A DNA stretch of 64,000 nt from Emticicia aquatilis (lineage in GTDB: Bacteria > Bacteroidota > Bacteroidia > Cytophagales > Spirosomataceae). Of the stretch, positions 8,613 to 16,680 are shown in pieces. The DNA lies in assembly GCF_014644295.1 (NCBI RefSeq), contig NZ_BMKK01000002.1, positions 310,001 through 374,000 of the forward strand, written 5' to 3'. Numbering within the stretch: position 1 is the stretch's first letter; each line of letters begins with the position of its first letter. Both the position numbers and the translations under genes were made by a program. The notes below the pieces were generated by a model that had not been told where the DNA came from, made no database searches, and was given only the letters and a program-made list of their open reading frames with translations.

Positions 8613-9392
8613 CTATTTTTTTTGTTTTCTATTACCAAAATATACCGTCAGAAAGCCTGATGTATAAAATTGTGAGTTTTGCGTTAACTGACTCGACATG
8701 ATTTCAGGCTTTTTGCTGAAAGCCTCGGCGGTTAGACCAATTTCAAAACCTGTTAGGCTATTGCCGAAGGTATTCATATCAATATTAGCAGCAACTTTAA
8801 AATGTACACCAGGATTCAACTGCATATTTTTGAAGAAATCTTGCCAAATACCGGCCGAACCTTGAATACGATTTAATTCTTTATGAATATTTGGGTCGTA
8901 CTGAACAACTTCAATCTGACCACGACCAGTACGGTCGTATTTGATATAATAAGGTTTTTGAATGCCAATCGAAGGGCCACCAGCTACAATCAAGCTGATT
9001 CCTATGCCGTCTTCACCATTTTTCTTGAAATAAACAATTTCTCTACCGTATTGCGGACGAACCGAAAATAGATAATTGGTTTTGCCGTAAATGAATCTAT
9101 TGGCTATACTCGTAGGCTCTGATTTTTCTTTAGGATGTTTGATATTAATAGCTTCGACAGCAATGTAGCGATGAAGTGGGTGTCCTTTCATACTACCAAC
9201 GGCACTTGAGTGGCGAACCACGACTCCTCCCAACAACCCCGAATTGGTGTTGGTTGTGGCACCATAAGCCAGCATTTTATAATCCTCACTTGTTTTCTTA
9301 GGTGCAGGTGTAGTTGCTTTACGTTGAGCAAAAGTACTTATCGAAAAAAGTACAAAAAATATGCTTAGAAATCTGACAATTACGGAAGCCAT
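8613..9392 (-). CDS. Secreted protein of unknown function, possibly an outer-membrane barrel
   Basis: 259 residues from the ATG at 9392; an upstream ATG at 9446 would add 18 residues in front of an already good signal peptide (ASVIVRFLSIFFVLFSISTFAQ), so the inner start is preferred. After the signal comes alternating polar/hydrophobic sequence with aromatic ends (FLTVYFGNRKQKK), which suits a small beta-barrel. The family is common in Bacteroidota as a hypothetical protein; I recognise no catalytic motif. It runs the same way as lipA but 103 bases separate them, so co-transcription is uncertain. Confidence 0.7.
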   Translation of the reverse strand: MASVIVRFLSIFFVLFSISTFAQRKATTPAPKKTSEDYKMLAYGATTNTNSGLLGGVVVRHSSAVGSMKGHPLHRYIAVEAINIKHPKEKSEPTSIANRFIYGKTNYLFSVRPQYGREIVYFKKNGEDGIGISLIVAGGPSIGIQKPYYIKYDRTGRGQIEVVQYDPNIHKELNRIQGSAGIWQDFFKNMQLNPGVHFKVAANIDMNTFGNSLTGFEIGLTAEAFSKKPEIMSSQLTQNSQFYTSGFLTVYFGNRKQKK

Positions 9393-9558
9393 TGTTTTAT
9401 TCGGGATTAACAATATAAATATAAACGGAATTTTTTGAAAAATCATCTTTAATTTAACTAAATAAATTAAATGAATGTTCTTTGCTTTTGAAAAATACTT
9501 GTTTTTGCCTTATTTTGAAGTGTTTATTAATGAAATTAAAATTATTTAATCAAAGAAA

Positions 9559-9978
9559 ATGCCTACTTCAAAAATAGTTTATCTTGGCGATTTGCGTACG
9601 CAAGCCACTCATTTGCAATCAAATGAAACAATTATTACAGATGCACCTGTTGATAATAATGGTAAAGGTGAAGCCTTTTCTCCTACTGATTTAGCTGCAA
9701 CTTCACTCGGAAGCTGTGCAATGACAATCATGGGAATTGTGGCTAAGCGTGAAGGTGTTGATTTTAGTGGCTCAGAAATTGAAGTTACAAAAATAATGTC
9801 GGCCGAAGCACCACGTCGAATTGCTAAAGTTATTGTTGATTTTACAATGAAAACTCCAGAGGCTCTTTCGGAAGAGGTACAAGCAAAATATGTGAGAGCT
9901 GCTCATACTTGCCCAGTTTCGCTAAGTTTACACCCTGATATCGAACAAGTTTTTAATTTTAATTGGACTGTTGCTTAA
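9559..9978 (+). CDS. OsmC/Ohr family peroxiredoxin-like protein
   Basis: 139 residues, the usual length of OsmC-type thiol peroxidases that reduce organic hydroperoxides in the cytoplasm. The two reactive cysteines are in place: C53 (LGSCAMT) and C118 (HTCPVSLSL), with the Arg-rich segment APRRIAKV between. It is convergent with the YtxJ gene and they share a hairpin terminator. Similar proteins are annotated as YhfA-like OsmC; the exact subfamily is uncertain. Confidence 0.92.
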   Translation: MPTSKIVYLGDLRTQATHLQSNETIITDAPVDNNGKGEAFSPTDLAATSLGSCAMTIMGIVAKREGVDFSGSEIEVTKIMSAEAPRRIAKVIVDFTMKTPEALSEEVQAKYVRAAHTCPVSLSLHPDIEQVFNFNWTVA

Positions 9979-9987
9979 TAATATTTT

Positions 9988-10022
9988 GGTAAATGATGAA
10001 TGTCTATCGTTCATCATTTACC
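9988..10022. terminator. Bidirectional terminator between osmC-like gene and ytxJ
   Basis: Perfect 13-bp stem GGTAAATGATGAA / TTCATCATTTACC with a 9-base loop, placed between convergent stop codons. Confidence 0.8.
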
Positions 10023-10031
10023 ATTGATATG

Positions 10032-10367
10032 CTATAATTGACTGACGATTTCATCAAAACGTATATCAAAGTGCGAAGCATCATAAACAGACTTTCCGTT
10101 TTTGATGATTAATACTTGAGGAGATTCGTGTTCAACATCAAACTCTTGAGCAATTTTATTTGAAATCGGTCTGAGTTTCAATAAATCAAGGTAGTAAGGT
10201 TTTAAATCCTTTGCTTCCTCATCTTTCCATGCTCTCTCTAATCTCGCTAATGCAGTTGCACTAATTGAGCAAGTTGTGCTATGTTTCAGAATCATAACTG
10301 GCTGATTATATGACTCTTGCTTGATTTCTTCTAACTGATTCTCTTCTGTAAGTTTATTCCAATTCAT
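10032..10367 (-). CDS. ytxJ: Bacillithiol-system protein YtxJ (BrxC-type bacilliredoxin)
   Basis: 111 residues with a thioredoxin-like fold. The single redox cysteine C33 sits in HSTTCSIS, the signature of the YtxJ/BrxC family, which reduces or de-bacillithiolates proteins. Near the end VEHESPQVLIIKNGK contains the cis-proline-type segment (SPQ). It suggests that this organism makes bacillithiol, as many Bacteroidota do; the biosynthetic genes are not in the window. Convergent with the OsmC gene, another thiol-based defence protein. Confidence 0.9.
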   Translation of the reverse strand: MNWNKLTEENQLEEIKQESYNQPVMILKHSTTCSISATALARLERAWKDEEAKDLKPYYLDLLKLRPISNKIAQEFDVEHESPQVLIIKNGKSVYDASHFDIRFDEIVSQL

Positions 10368-10447
10368 CTAATGAACATTATATGGTTTACAGATAAAACA
10401 CTCCATCGTTGTGAAAAGTTTCGGCTGATAATTGGACATAAATGAAA

Positions 10448-10486
10448 ACGAGGATTCCTAAATTTACTTGCTTTAGGAATCCTCGT
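10448..10486 (-). terminator. Hairpin terminator after the alpha-oxoamine synthase gene
   Basis: Perfect 15-bp stem ACGAGGATTCCTAAA / TTTAGGAATCCTCGT with a 9-base loop; the minus strand continues into GTTTTCATTT. Confidence 0.75.
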
Positions 10487-10506
10487 CAGATATTTAGCTA
10501 ATGATA

Positions 10507-11796
10507 TTAGATAGATGCCAACATTCTTTCTCTTTCTTTGATATTTAATTTGAAACCTTTAAGGGCATCTTCACGATTGAATTGCCCTTTTCGCTCTAAA
10601 TCTTCAATATATTCGGCAATTGTAAATAGTAAATTATCAATACTCTTTGTTGTTTGATATAAACTGAGTGAAATTCTAAAGCCAGAGTGAACTACTGGAA
10701 CAACAGGATATGATGCCATACTCATCAAGAAGCCTGAATCCTTGAAGTATTTGCCAAATTTAAATAGAACATCGACACTTGCTCCAACTGCTAAGTAGAA
10801 AATTGGAGTATGACTAAAGTTTATAATTGGTAAATTTAATTGTTTGGCTCTGCTTTTAAAGTGAGTAATTAATTCATTTAATTGGGCTTGTTTTTCGTAA
10901 ATTTCACTTGATAAATGAATATCTGCAATTTTTGATGCAGCTAAAATTCCTGCATGTGGTGTTGGAGCTGAAAAACGTATAGCGGCATTACAGGTTTCAA
11001 CATAGGTCTTGATTTCTTTATTAGGAAAAATTAAGGCCGAACTCATCGCCCCAAAACCTTTGTTGAGAGCCGTAATTATGTATAACTTTTCGTGTTTATT
11101 TATTTTGTTCAGTACAAATCCTTTCCCGTTTTTGCCTATCCAACTCATGCCGTGAGCATCATCCAAATAGCAGTAAAAGTTGTCGTACGAATTTAGAAGA
11201 GTTTCTATATCTTGAATTGGAGCCGTATCGCCGTGCATTGAGTAAACGCTATCAGCAAGATACCAGATGTTGGTGTACGTTTCTCTAAGTACTTTTATCC
11301 TTTTTTCAAGGATTTCCATATTATTATGTTTTATGACCTCAATATGTCTACCTTCTACTTTCAGCAGATTGGCAGCCATTTTTACACTTTCGTGTGCAAA
11401 TTGGTCCAAAATAATAGCATCATTACTACCAACAATCAATGGAATATATGCTAAATTACCAAGTGCGGTACATGATGCTATGATAGTTGGTAATTCAAAA
11501 ATTTTTTCTAATTTCTCTTCTAATTCATTGAAATGGTCAAATGTTACATAGGTTCTTGATACAGAAGTTTGAAGTCCAAATCGTTGAATTCCTTCAATTG
11601 CAGCTTGCTTAACTCGTTCATCCATTTCAAATGCAAGGTAATTATTGCATATAAAATTTGTCATATCTTGCCCATTTAAATCGAAGGTACTGCCTGAAGA
11701 ATTATCCAATTTTGCTCGAATTCTAATTAATTCAAGGTCATGAGCTTTTGTGAATACCTCTTTGATAAGTGATAGTCGAGAATCAATATTTTTCAT
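10507..11796 (-). CDS. Alpha-oxoamine synthase-like PLP enzyme (KBL/BioF/SPT family)
   Basis: 429 residues from the ATG at 11796; an in-frame ATG at 11853 would add 19 residues not typical of the family. Fold-type I PLP motifs: ADSVYSMHGDTAP (181-193), LDDAHG (D212 for the pyridine nitrogen, H215) and the Schiff-base lysine K246 in TALNKGF. These enzymes condense an amino acid with an acyl-thioester: 8-amino-7-oxononanoate synthase, serine palmitoyltransferase, CqsA and the cysteate acyltransferase of sulfonolipid synthesis. No biotin gene is nearby. A lipid role is attractive because Cytophagales make sulfonolipids, but the sequence alone does not choose. Divergent from a YhhN-like membrane gene. 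Confidence 0.85.
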   Translation of the reverse strand: MKNIDSRLSLIKEVFTKAHDLELIRIRAKLDNSSGSTFDLNGQDMTNFICNNYLAFEMDERVKQAAIEGIQRFGLQTSVSRTYVTFDHFNELEEKLEKIFELPTIIASCTALGNLAYIPLIVGSNDAIILDQFAHESVKMAANLLKVEGRHIEVIKHNNMEILEKRIKVLRETYTNIWYLADSVYSMHGDTAPIQDIETLLNSYDNFYCYLDDAHGMSWIGKNGKGFVLNKINKHEKLYIITALNKGFGAMSSALIFPNKEIKTYVETCNAAIRFSAPTPHAGILAASKIADIHLSSEIYEKQAQLNELITHFKSRAKQLNLPIINFSHTPIFYLAVGASVDVLFKFGKYFKDSGFLMSMASYPVVPVVHSGFRISLSLYQTTKSIDNLLFTIAEYIEDLERKGQFNREDALKGFKLNIKERERMLASI

Positions 11797-11919
11797 ATTT
11801 ATAATGGGGCTAAGTGTATGATAATCCTCAAATATCAAAGATTGTGCCAACACAAATTTTTAATAGCAATATTCATTTTTTTTGTTTTTATTTGTAGAAA
11901 AATCGAACAATACATTTTC

Positions 11920-12735
11920 ATGTTTAGACTTGTTCTTGCTTTTATTTTTTTAATTATTCTCGCTTCGATAAATTCGCTAAGTTTTGGTAATGGAACTGCA
12001 CTTTGGTTTAAAATCATTGGGCACGGCCTTCTTATGCCTCTTTGTGGAGTAATTTACTTCATAAAGCGAGAGTGGCAGTTTAGCCATATAGATAAACTAA
12101 TGATGCTTGTCTCCATAATAGGGTGTATATGTGATGTTGTTCTTTTTTTTGACCTGAATGAAAGGGGAGAGTTCTTACAGATTACAGCAGCTATTTTTTT
12201 GCATTTGATTTTCATTGTTATTTTTAGAAAAGAAAGAGCTTTTGTGTTTAATATTGGTAAAACTAATATTTTGAAAATACTTGTTCCTGTAATGTTTATA
12301 TTCTTCTTTTTTGGCTTTGTTTTATTAAAGATTTTGCCAAATTTGTTGTATTTCATGGTAATTATCTATGCTGTTGAAGTAACAATATTAGCAATACTTG
12401 GATACTTTAGACCCGTGCCAAGAAAAAGTTACTGGTTTGTAGCAATTGGGGTTTCAGTACTCATTCTTAAAGATATTTTGTATAGCTATTATTTCTATGT
12501 TTTTAAAGGTAATCAACATTCTTTATATATACCTTTATACTGGTCTAATGCTATTGGTTATTTTTTGGTTATTTATGGTATTGCCATTAATCAAAATGCT
12601 AATAATGGAAAATATGAGAAAATATCAATTAAAGCAATAGTAGAAGCATCGAAAAATGTATTTAAAACTCTTAGAAATGAAATAGTCAATTTTAGTATTA
12701 CTCGTTCTATATATAGATGTAAAACTCCAATTTGA
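11920..12735 (+). CDS. YhhN-like multi-pass membrane protein
   Basis: 271 residues from the ATG at 11920 (MFRLVLAFIFL); the frame is open from 11818, but that start would overlap the promoter region shared with the divergent gene. About seven or eight hydrophobic helices alternate with short loops, and ILKDILYSYYFY near 200 resembles the final conserved Asp-containing motif of the YhhN/TMEM86 family, some of whose members hydrolyse lysoplasmalogens. The tail after about 235 is polar (NGKYEKISIKAIVEA) and extends beyond the usual family length. Being head-to-head with an acyl-amino-acid condensing enzyme hints at membrane lipid metabolism; this is inference. Confidence 0.65.
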   Translation: MFRLVLAFIFLIILASINSLSFGNGTALWFKIIGHGLLMPLCGVIYFIKREWQFSHIDKLMMLVSIIGCICDVVLFFDLNERGEFLQITAAIFLHLIFIVIFRKERAFVFNIGKTNILKILVPVMFIFFFFGFVLLKILPNLLYFMVIIYAVEVTILAILGYFRPVPRKSYWFVAIGVSVLILKDILYSYYFYVFKGNQHSLYIPLYWSNAIGYFLVIYGIAINQNANNGKYEKISIKAIVEASKNVFKTLRNEIVNFSITRSIYRCKTPI

Positions 12736-12754
12736 TTCAAATAAATATTCGCCT

Positions 12755-12788
12755 AAAGCGTTTGAGAATTTTTCAAACGCTTTTTTTG
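12755..12788 (+). terminator. Terminator after the YhhN-like gene
   Basis: AAAGCGTTTGA / TCAAACGCTTT stem with a 7-base loop, followed by TTTTTG on the plus strand. Confidence 0.85.
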
Positions 12789-12911
12789 TATTTTTTTAAG
12801 AATGTTTCTTGAAATTTGTACATTTTTGTTACCTTTATTGTTGAAAATACAACCAAAGATTTTTTTCTGCCAACAACCCTAAAATAAACCAAAGAAACTC
12901 CAAATTAATTG

Positions 12912-14396
12912 ATGAGCCTTAATACTGATAACATCCGTCTTGTATTTGGACTAAAACTTAAACAACTTCGACTCGACAAAGGAATGTCGCTTACAGAACT
13001 GGCACAAAAGTCAGGTCTTTCGATGTCGTATATTAATGAGATTGAGAAAGGGAAAAAGTACCCTAAATCTGATAAAATTGTGGCTTTAGCCGAAGCAATG
13101 GGGGTAGATTATGACACACTTGTTTCGCTCAAGCTCAATAAAAAGTTAGAACCAATCTCTGAATTACTGCGGTCAAACTTCCTGACAGAACTTCCCTTTG
13201 AAATTTTTGGGATTTCTCCTGCCGATTTACTCGAATTACTTTCTGATGCTCCTACCAAATTGAGTGCTTTTATTAGTACTATCATCGAAATTGGGAGAAG
13301 CTACAATATGTCGGTTGAGCAGTTTTATTTTGCAGTGTTGCGGTCGTACCAAGAAATGCACGATAATTATTTCCCAGAAATAGAAGAGGAGGTTGATAAG
13401 TTTTTAGCCGAACACAAAATTTCGCCCGAACAACAAGTTGATGAATACTTTTTATCGAACTTATTGACTGATAAATACGGCTTCACGATTAAGTATTTCG
13501 ACGAAGAAGATTATCCAGATATTGTTAATATTCGCTCTGTATTTTTACCAAAAAACAATACTTTGCTCATTAATAAACGGATTACTTCTGACCAACGTGC
13601 ATTTACGTTGGGGCGTGAATTGGGCTTTTTATACATGAAAATCAAAGAAAGACCTTATACATCTTCGTGGGTTGAGGTAAAATCATTTGATTCTGTACTG
13701 AATAATTTCAACGCTTCTTATTTTGCAGGGGCCATTCTTATTCGTAAAGAAAAGTTAATTGAGAAATTAGAATATTTGTTCAATCAAGAAACATGGAGTA
13801 ATAAGACATTGATTGATTTAGCAGATTATTTTCAAGCTACACCCGAAACCCTTTATCACCGAATCAGCAATGTATTGCCTAAATACTTTGGAATAGATGG
13901 TATTTTCTTCTTACGTTTTGAATCTCCATCGGGGCAAAAAGATTATCATTTGACGAAGGAAATGCACTTGGCAAAACGCCATAATCCGCACGAAACACAA
14001 AAAGAACATTATTGCCGACGTTGGATTTCGCTCAATATCTTAGATGATATTTCTATTTTGCAGCAAAACGGAAAGTATAAAGAACCCTTAGTGGGCGTTC
14101 AGATTTCAAACTATGTTGATTCAGAAAATCAATATTTTGTAATGTCGATGGCTCGCCCTTTGAACATTATTTCACACTTAAATATTAGTGTGACAATGGG
14201 GTTTGAACTTAACGATAACCTCAGAAGTAAATTTAAGTTCTTATCCGACCCTAATATTGCTGTGAGAGAGGTAAATCAGACCTGCGAACGTTGTAGTTTG
14301 TTTGATTGTAAAGAAAGAGTGGCTGCACCTGCAATTTTACAGAAAAAGCGTCAACTCGAAAATATGAAAGCTGCTCTTAAATCTATGGGAGCATAG
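12912..14396 (+). CDS. XRE regulator with degenerate IrrE-like domain and Cys cluster (PrpR/RamB type)
   Basis: 494 residues from the ATG at 12912. N-terminal HTH_3 domain (about 5-65; LRLDKGMSLTELAQKSGLS, SYINEIEKGKKYP), then a long middle region (about 150-320) like the ImmA/IrrE fold, but the HExxH zinc site is replaced by GRELGFLY, so it is probably not a protease. The C-terminal domain ends with CERCSLFDCKERVAAP, matching the cysteine motif of the short-chain-acyl-CoA-responsive regulators (PrpR, RamB), where cysteines bind an iron-sulphur cluster. It probably senses a metabolite and controls fatty or propionyl metabolism; its targets are not evident from the neighbours. Confidence 0.88.
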   Translation: MSLNTDNIRLVFGLKLKQLRLDKGMSLTELAQKSGLSMSYINEIEKGKKYPKSDKIVALAEAMGVDYDTLVSLKLNKKLEPISELLRSNFLTELPFEIFGISPADLLELLSDAPTKLSAFISTIIEIGRSYNMSVEQFYFAVLRSYQEMHDNYFPEIEEEVDKFLAEHKISPEQQVDEYFLSNLLTDKYGFTIKYFDEEDYPDIVNIRSVFLPKNNTLLINKRITSDQRAFTLGRELGFLYMKIKERPYTSSWVEVKSFDSVLNNFNASYFAGAILIRKEKLIEKLEYLFNQETWSNKTLIDLADYFQATPETLYHRISNVLPKYFGIDGIFFLRFESPSGQKDYHLTKEMHLAKRHNPHETQKEHYCRRWISLNILDDISILQQNGKYKEPLVGVQISNYVDSENQYFVMSMARPLNIISHLNISVTMGFELNDNLRSKFKFLSDPNIAVREVNQTCERCSLFDCKERVAAPAILQKKRQLENMKAALKSMGA

Positions 14397-14489
14397 TTGC
14401 TGATATTTTTCAGAAAAAAATGTCTAATTACATACTAAATTTTGCTATTTTAAAGTTAAATAACCGAACCATACATTTCTCGACCTTAT

Positions 14490-15164
14490 ATGTTACAAAC
14501 TGTTTTGCTTCAAGTTGACTCAACTGCTACCGCAGCTAATGCTCAATCTATCAATTACTTAAGCCTTCTACTTAAAGGAGGTATCGTAGTTTACCCAATC
14601 TTATTATTATTATTTGTGACAATATTTTTTATGATTGAACGCTATCTCTTCATCAAGAGTGCGTCAAACATTGACTTTGGATTTTTGAGGTCGTTGAAAG
14701 ATAATATTTTGAGAGGAGATTTACGCACGGCAACAACTTTGTGTAAAAGCACTAACCTTCCAATCGCAAGAATCTTAGAGAAAGGGATTACTCGTATTGG
14801 CCGCCCAGTGAAAGATATTGAAAGTGCCATGGAGATTCAAGCCAATTTGGAGGTTTCAAAAATGGAGAAAAATATGGGGTATCTTGGTTTGATTGCTGGG
14901 GTGGCTCCAATCTTAGGTTTTGTAGGTACAATTTTGGGTATTATTCGTATTTTCTATGATATTGGTACAACAGGTAACTTTACAATCGAAATCATTGCGA
15001 ATGGTTTGTACGAAAAAATGATTTCTTCGTGTTCGGGTTTGGTTGTTGGTTTGATTGCATATATTGGTTATCATGGCATCAATATGATGATTGATAAATT
15101 TGGTATCCAATTACAAGCAACTGTAATGGATTTTCTTGATACTTTGAATGAGCCAGTGCGATAA
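14490..15164 (+). CDS. exbB: MotA/TolQ/ExbB proton channel family protein
   Basis: 224 residues with three membrane segments: about 27-47 (GGIVVYPILLLLFVTIFFMI), 125-150 (GLIAGVAPILGFVGTILGII) and 165-190 (GLYEKMISSCSGLVVGLIAY). The second and third helices carry the small-residue pattern of the ExbB pore, which with ExbD converts the proton gradient into work for TonB or Tol. The exbD gene lies 123 bases downstream on the same strand. No tonB gene is next to them, so the energised partner is unknown. Confidence 0.93.
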   Translation: MLQTVLLQVDSTATAANAQSINYLSLLLKGGIVVYPILLLLFVTIFFMIERYLFIKSASNIDFGFLRSLKDNILRGDLRTATTLCKSTNLPIARILEKGITRIGRPVKDIESAMEIQANLEVSKMEKNMGYLGLIAGVAPILGFVGTILGIIRIFYDIGTTGNFTIEIIANGLYEKMISSCSGLVVGLIAYIGYHGINMMIDKFGIQLQATVMDFLDTLNEPVR

Positions 15165-15287
15165 TTAGCATTACACTGACAACAGTTGGCCGATTAAACA
15201 TGGATTAGTTTATCTGCTTTATGCTTGTTAAAAATATTTTTGGTATTAAAACTCTTGACAGTCTTTTAGCGATTGTCGGCTAAGTAT

Positions 15288-15692
15288 ATGAAATTAAAAA
15301 GACAAAGAAGATTTGTAGCTGAGGTTTCAACATCATCCTTGAACGACATCATGTTTTTCTTGTTGTTGTTCTTCTTGATTATCTCTACACTCGGAAATCC
15401 GAATGTAATAAAGTTGTTGTTGCCTAAATCGTCAAAATCTACCCATGATGTGAGTAAACAACCTGTTTCGCTGACTATCACAAAGGATAAGGTATATTAC
15501 ATTAACTCAACACCGATTCCGTTTCCACAATTAGAAGAAAAGCTTTTAGGAGCAGTACAAGGTATGGAAGAACCAACTGTTGTATTACGTGCAGAGAGTT
15601 CATTAACAGTACAAGATTTGGTAGATGCGATGTCGCTTGGGGCAAAACTAAAAATCAGAATGGTGCTTGCTACTGAGCTGAATAACAAATAG
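15288..15692 (+). CDS. exbD: ExbD/TolR family biopolymer transporter
   Basis: 134 residues from the ATG at 15288 (MKLKRQRRF); the TTG at 15273 is less likely. A short basic N-terminus, the conserved SSLNDIMFFLLLFFLIIST helix with the essential membrane aspartate (N-D-I-M-F-F), and a periplasmic domain of about 90 residues (VSLTITKDKVYYINSTPIP) are the hallmarks. It forms the proton-conducting complex with the preceding ExbB. The gene ends just before a bidirectional terminator. Confidence 0.93.
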   Translation: MKLKRQRRFVAEVSTSSLNDIMFFLLLFFLIISTLGNPNVIKLLLPKSSKSTHDVSKQPVSLTITKDKVYYINSTPIPFPQLEEKLLGAVQGMEEPTVVLRAESSLTVQDLVDAMSLGAKLKIRMVLATELNNK

Positions 15693-15713
15693 TTGTTGTG
15701 AACTATGATATAA

Positions 15714-15748
15714 AAAACGCTCAAATTGCTGGTCAATTTGAGCGTTTT
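15714..15748. terminator. Bidirectional terminator between exbD and cvfB-like gene
   Basis: Perfect 15-bp stem AAAACGCTCAAATTG / CAATTTGAGCGTTTT with a 5-base loop; A-run on the left and T-run on the right serve both strands. Confidence 0.9.
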
Positions 15749-15767
15749 GCGTTGATACTAATGCCTA

Positions 15768-16598
15768 TTACACCAAATAAATGCCATCATCTTCGATTCT
15801 GATAATTCGCTGACGATATAAAGCTCCAACAGCTTTCTTGAACGTTTTCTTACTCATTTCAAGCTGATACATTACATAATTTGCGTCGCTTTTATCAGTC
15901 ACATCTAAGAAACCATTGTTGGCTTTAAGTTTTTCCAAAATCCTTTCAGCATTTGGTTCAACATTCGCATAGCCTTGTTTTTGGAGACTCAAATCAATGC
16001 GTTTGTCATCTCTGATGTTTTTTACGTATGCTTTCGTACGAGTACCGATTTTGATTCTTTGAAAAATCTCGTTTTCATAAATCAAACCTTTATATCGGTT
16101 ATTAATGACGGCGTTCATGCCTAAATCGGTTTCTTCAAATACTAAAATATCTACTTCTTGGCTGATTGTTAAATCAATATTTTCTTTTTCAAAAAAACGA
16201 TTCACTTTACAAGAAGCAACCAAACGGTCGGTGTCTTCATCTAAATATAAATAAACCGCATACCATTTATCAACCTCCATCTTTTTATTTTGCTCTCTGA
16301 AAGGTACAAATAAGTCCTTTTCAAGACCCCAATCAAGGAAAGCACCAACTTGAGTAACGGCTTTTACTTGCAAATAAGCAAACTCATTGAGTTGAATTTT
16401 GGGTTCGAGCGTTGTTGCAATGATTCTATCTTCCGAATCTCGGTAAATAAATACTTCAATATCATCGCCCACAATTACATCATCTGGAATGTATTTTTTT
16501 GGTAAAAGAACGTCATTTCCTTCGTCATCACCCAAAAACATTCCAACTCCCGTACCTCGTAGGATTCTTAAAGTATTTTTTACACCTAAATCAAGCAT
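15768..16598 (-). CDS. CvfB/YitL-type S1-domain RNA-binding protein
   Basis: 276 residues, matching CvfB of Staphylococcus and Bacillus YitL. It starts with the family-typical LRILRGTGVGMFLGDDEGNDVLLPKKY, contains S1-like beta-barrel stretches (AYLQVKAVTQVGAFLDWG; AYVKNIRDDKRIDLSLQKQG) and ends in a winged-helix domain (ANYVMYQLEMSKKTFKKAVG, then LYRQRIIRIEDDGIYLV). The family binds RNA and affects virulence gene expression in Gram-positives; in Bacteroidota its role is undescribed as far as I know. Single gene; AT-rich hairpin-forming sequence lies upstream at 16630-16680. Confidence 0.92.
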   Translation of the reverse strand: MLDLGVKNTLRILRGTGVGMFLGDDEGNDVLLPKKYIPDDVIVGDDIEVFIYRDSEDRIIATTLEPKIQLNEFAYLQVKAVTQVGAFLDWGLEKDLFVPFREQNKKMEVDKWYAVYLYLDEDTDRLVASCKVNRFFEKENIDLTISQEVDILVFEETDLGMNAVINNRYKGLIYENEIFQRIKIGTRTKAYVKNIRDDKRIDLSLQKQGYANVEPNAERILEKLKANNGFLDVTDKSDANYVMYQLEMSKKTFKKAVGALYRQRIIRIEDDGIYLV

Positions 16599-16680
16599 TT
16601 ATTTTTAAATTGATAATGAATAATGAATAATTGAAAATTGACTTTGAATTTTTATTCTCAATTTTTAATTTTCAATTAGT

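Noticed and set aside
16599-16680. AT-rich inverted repeat as a riboswitch or sRNA
   Set aside because: It consists of TTGAAAATTG-like repeats without conserved structure; at best a weak terminator.
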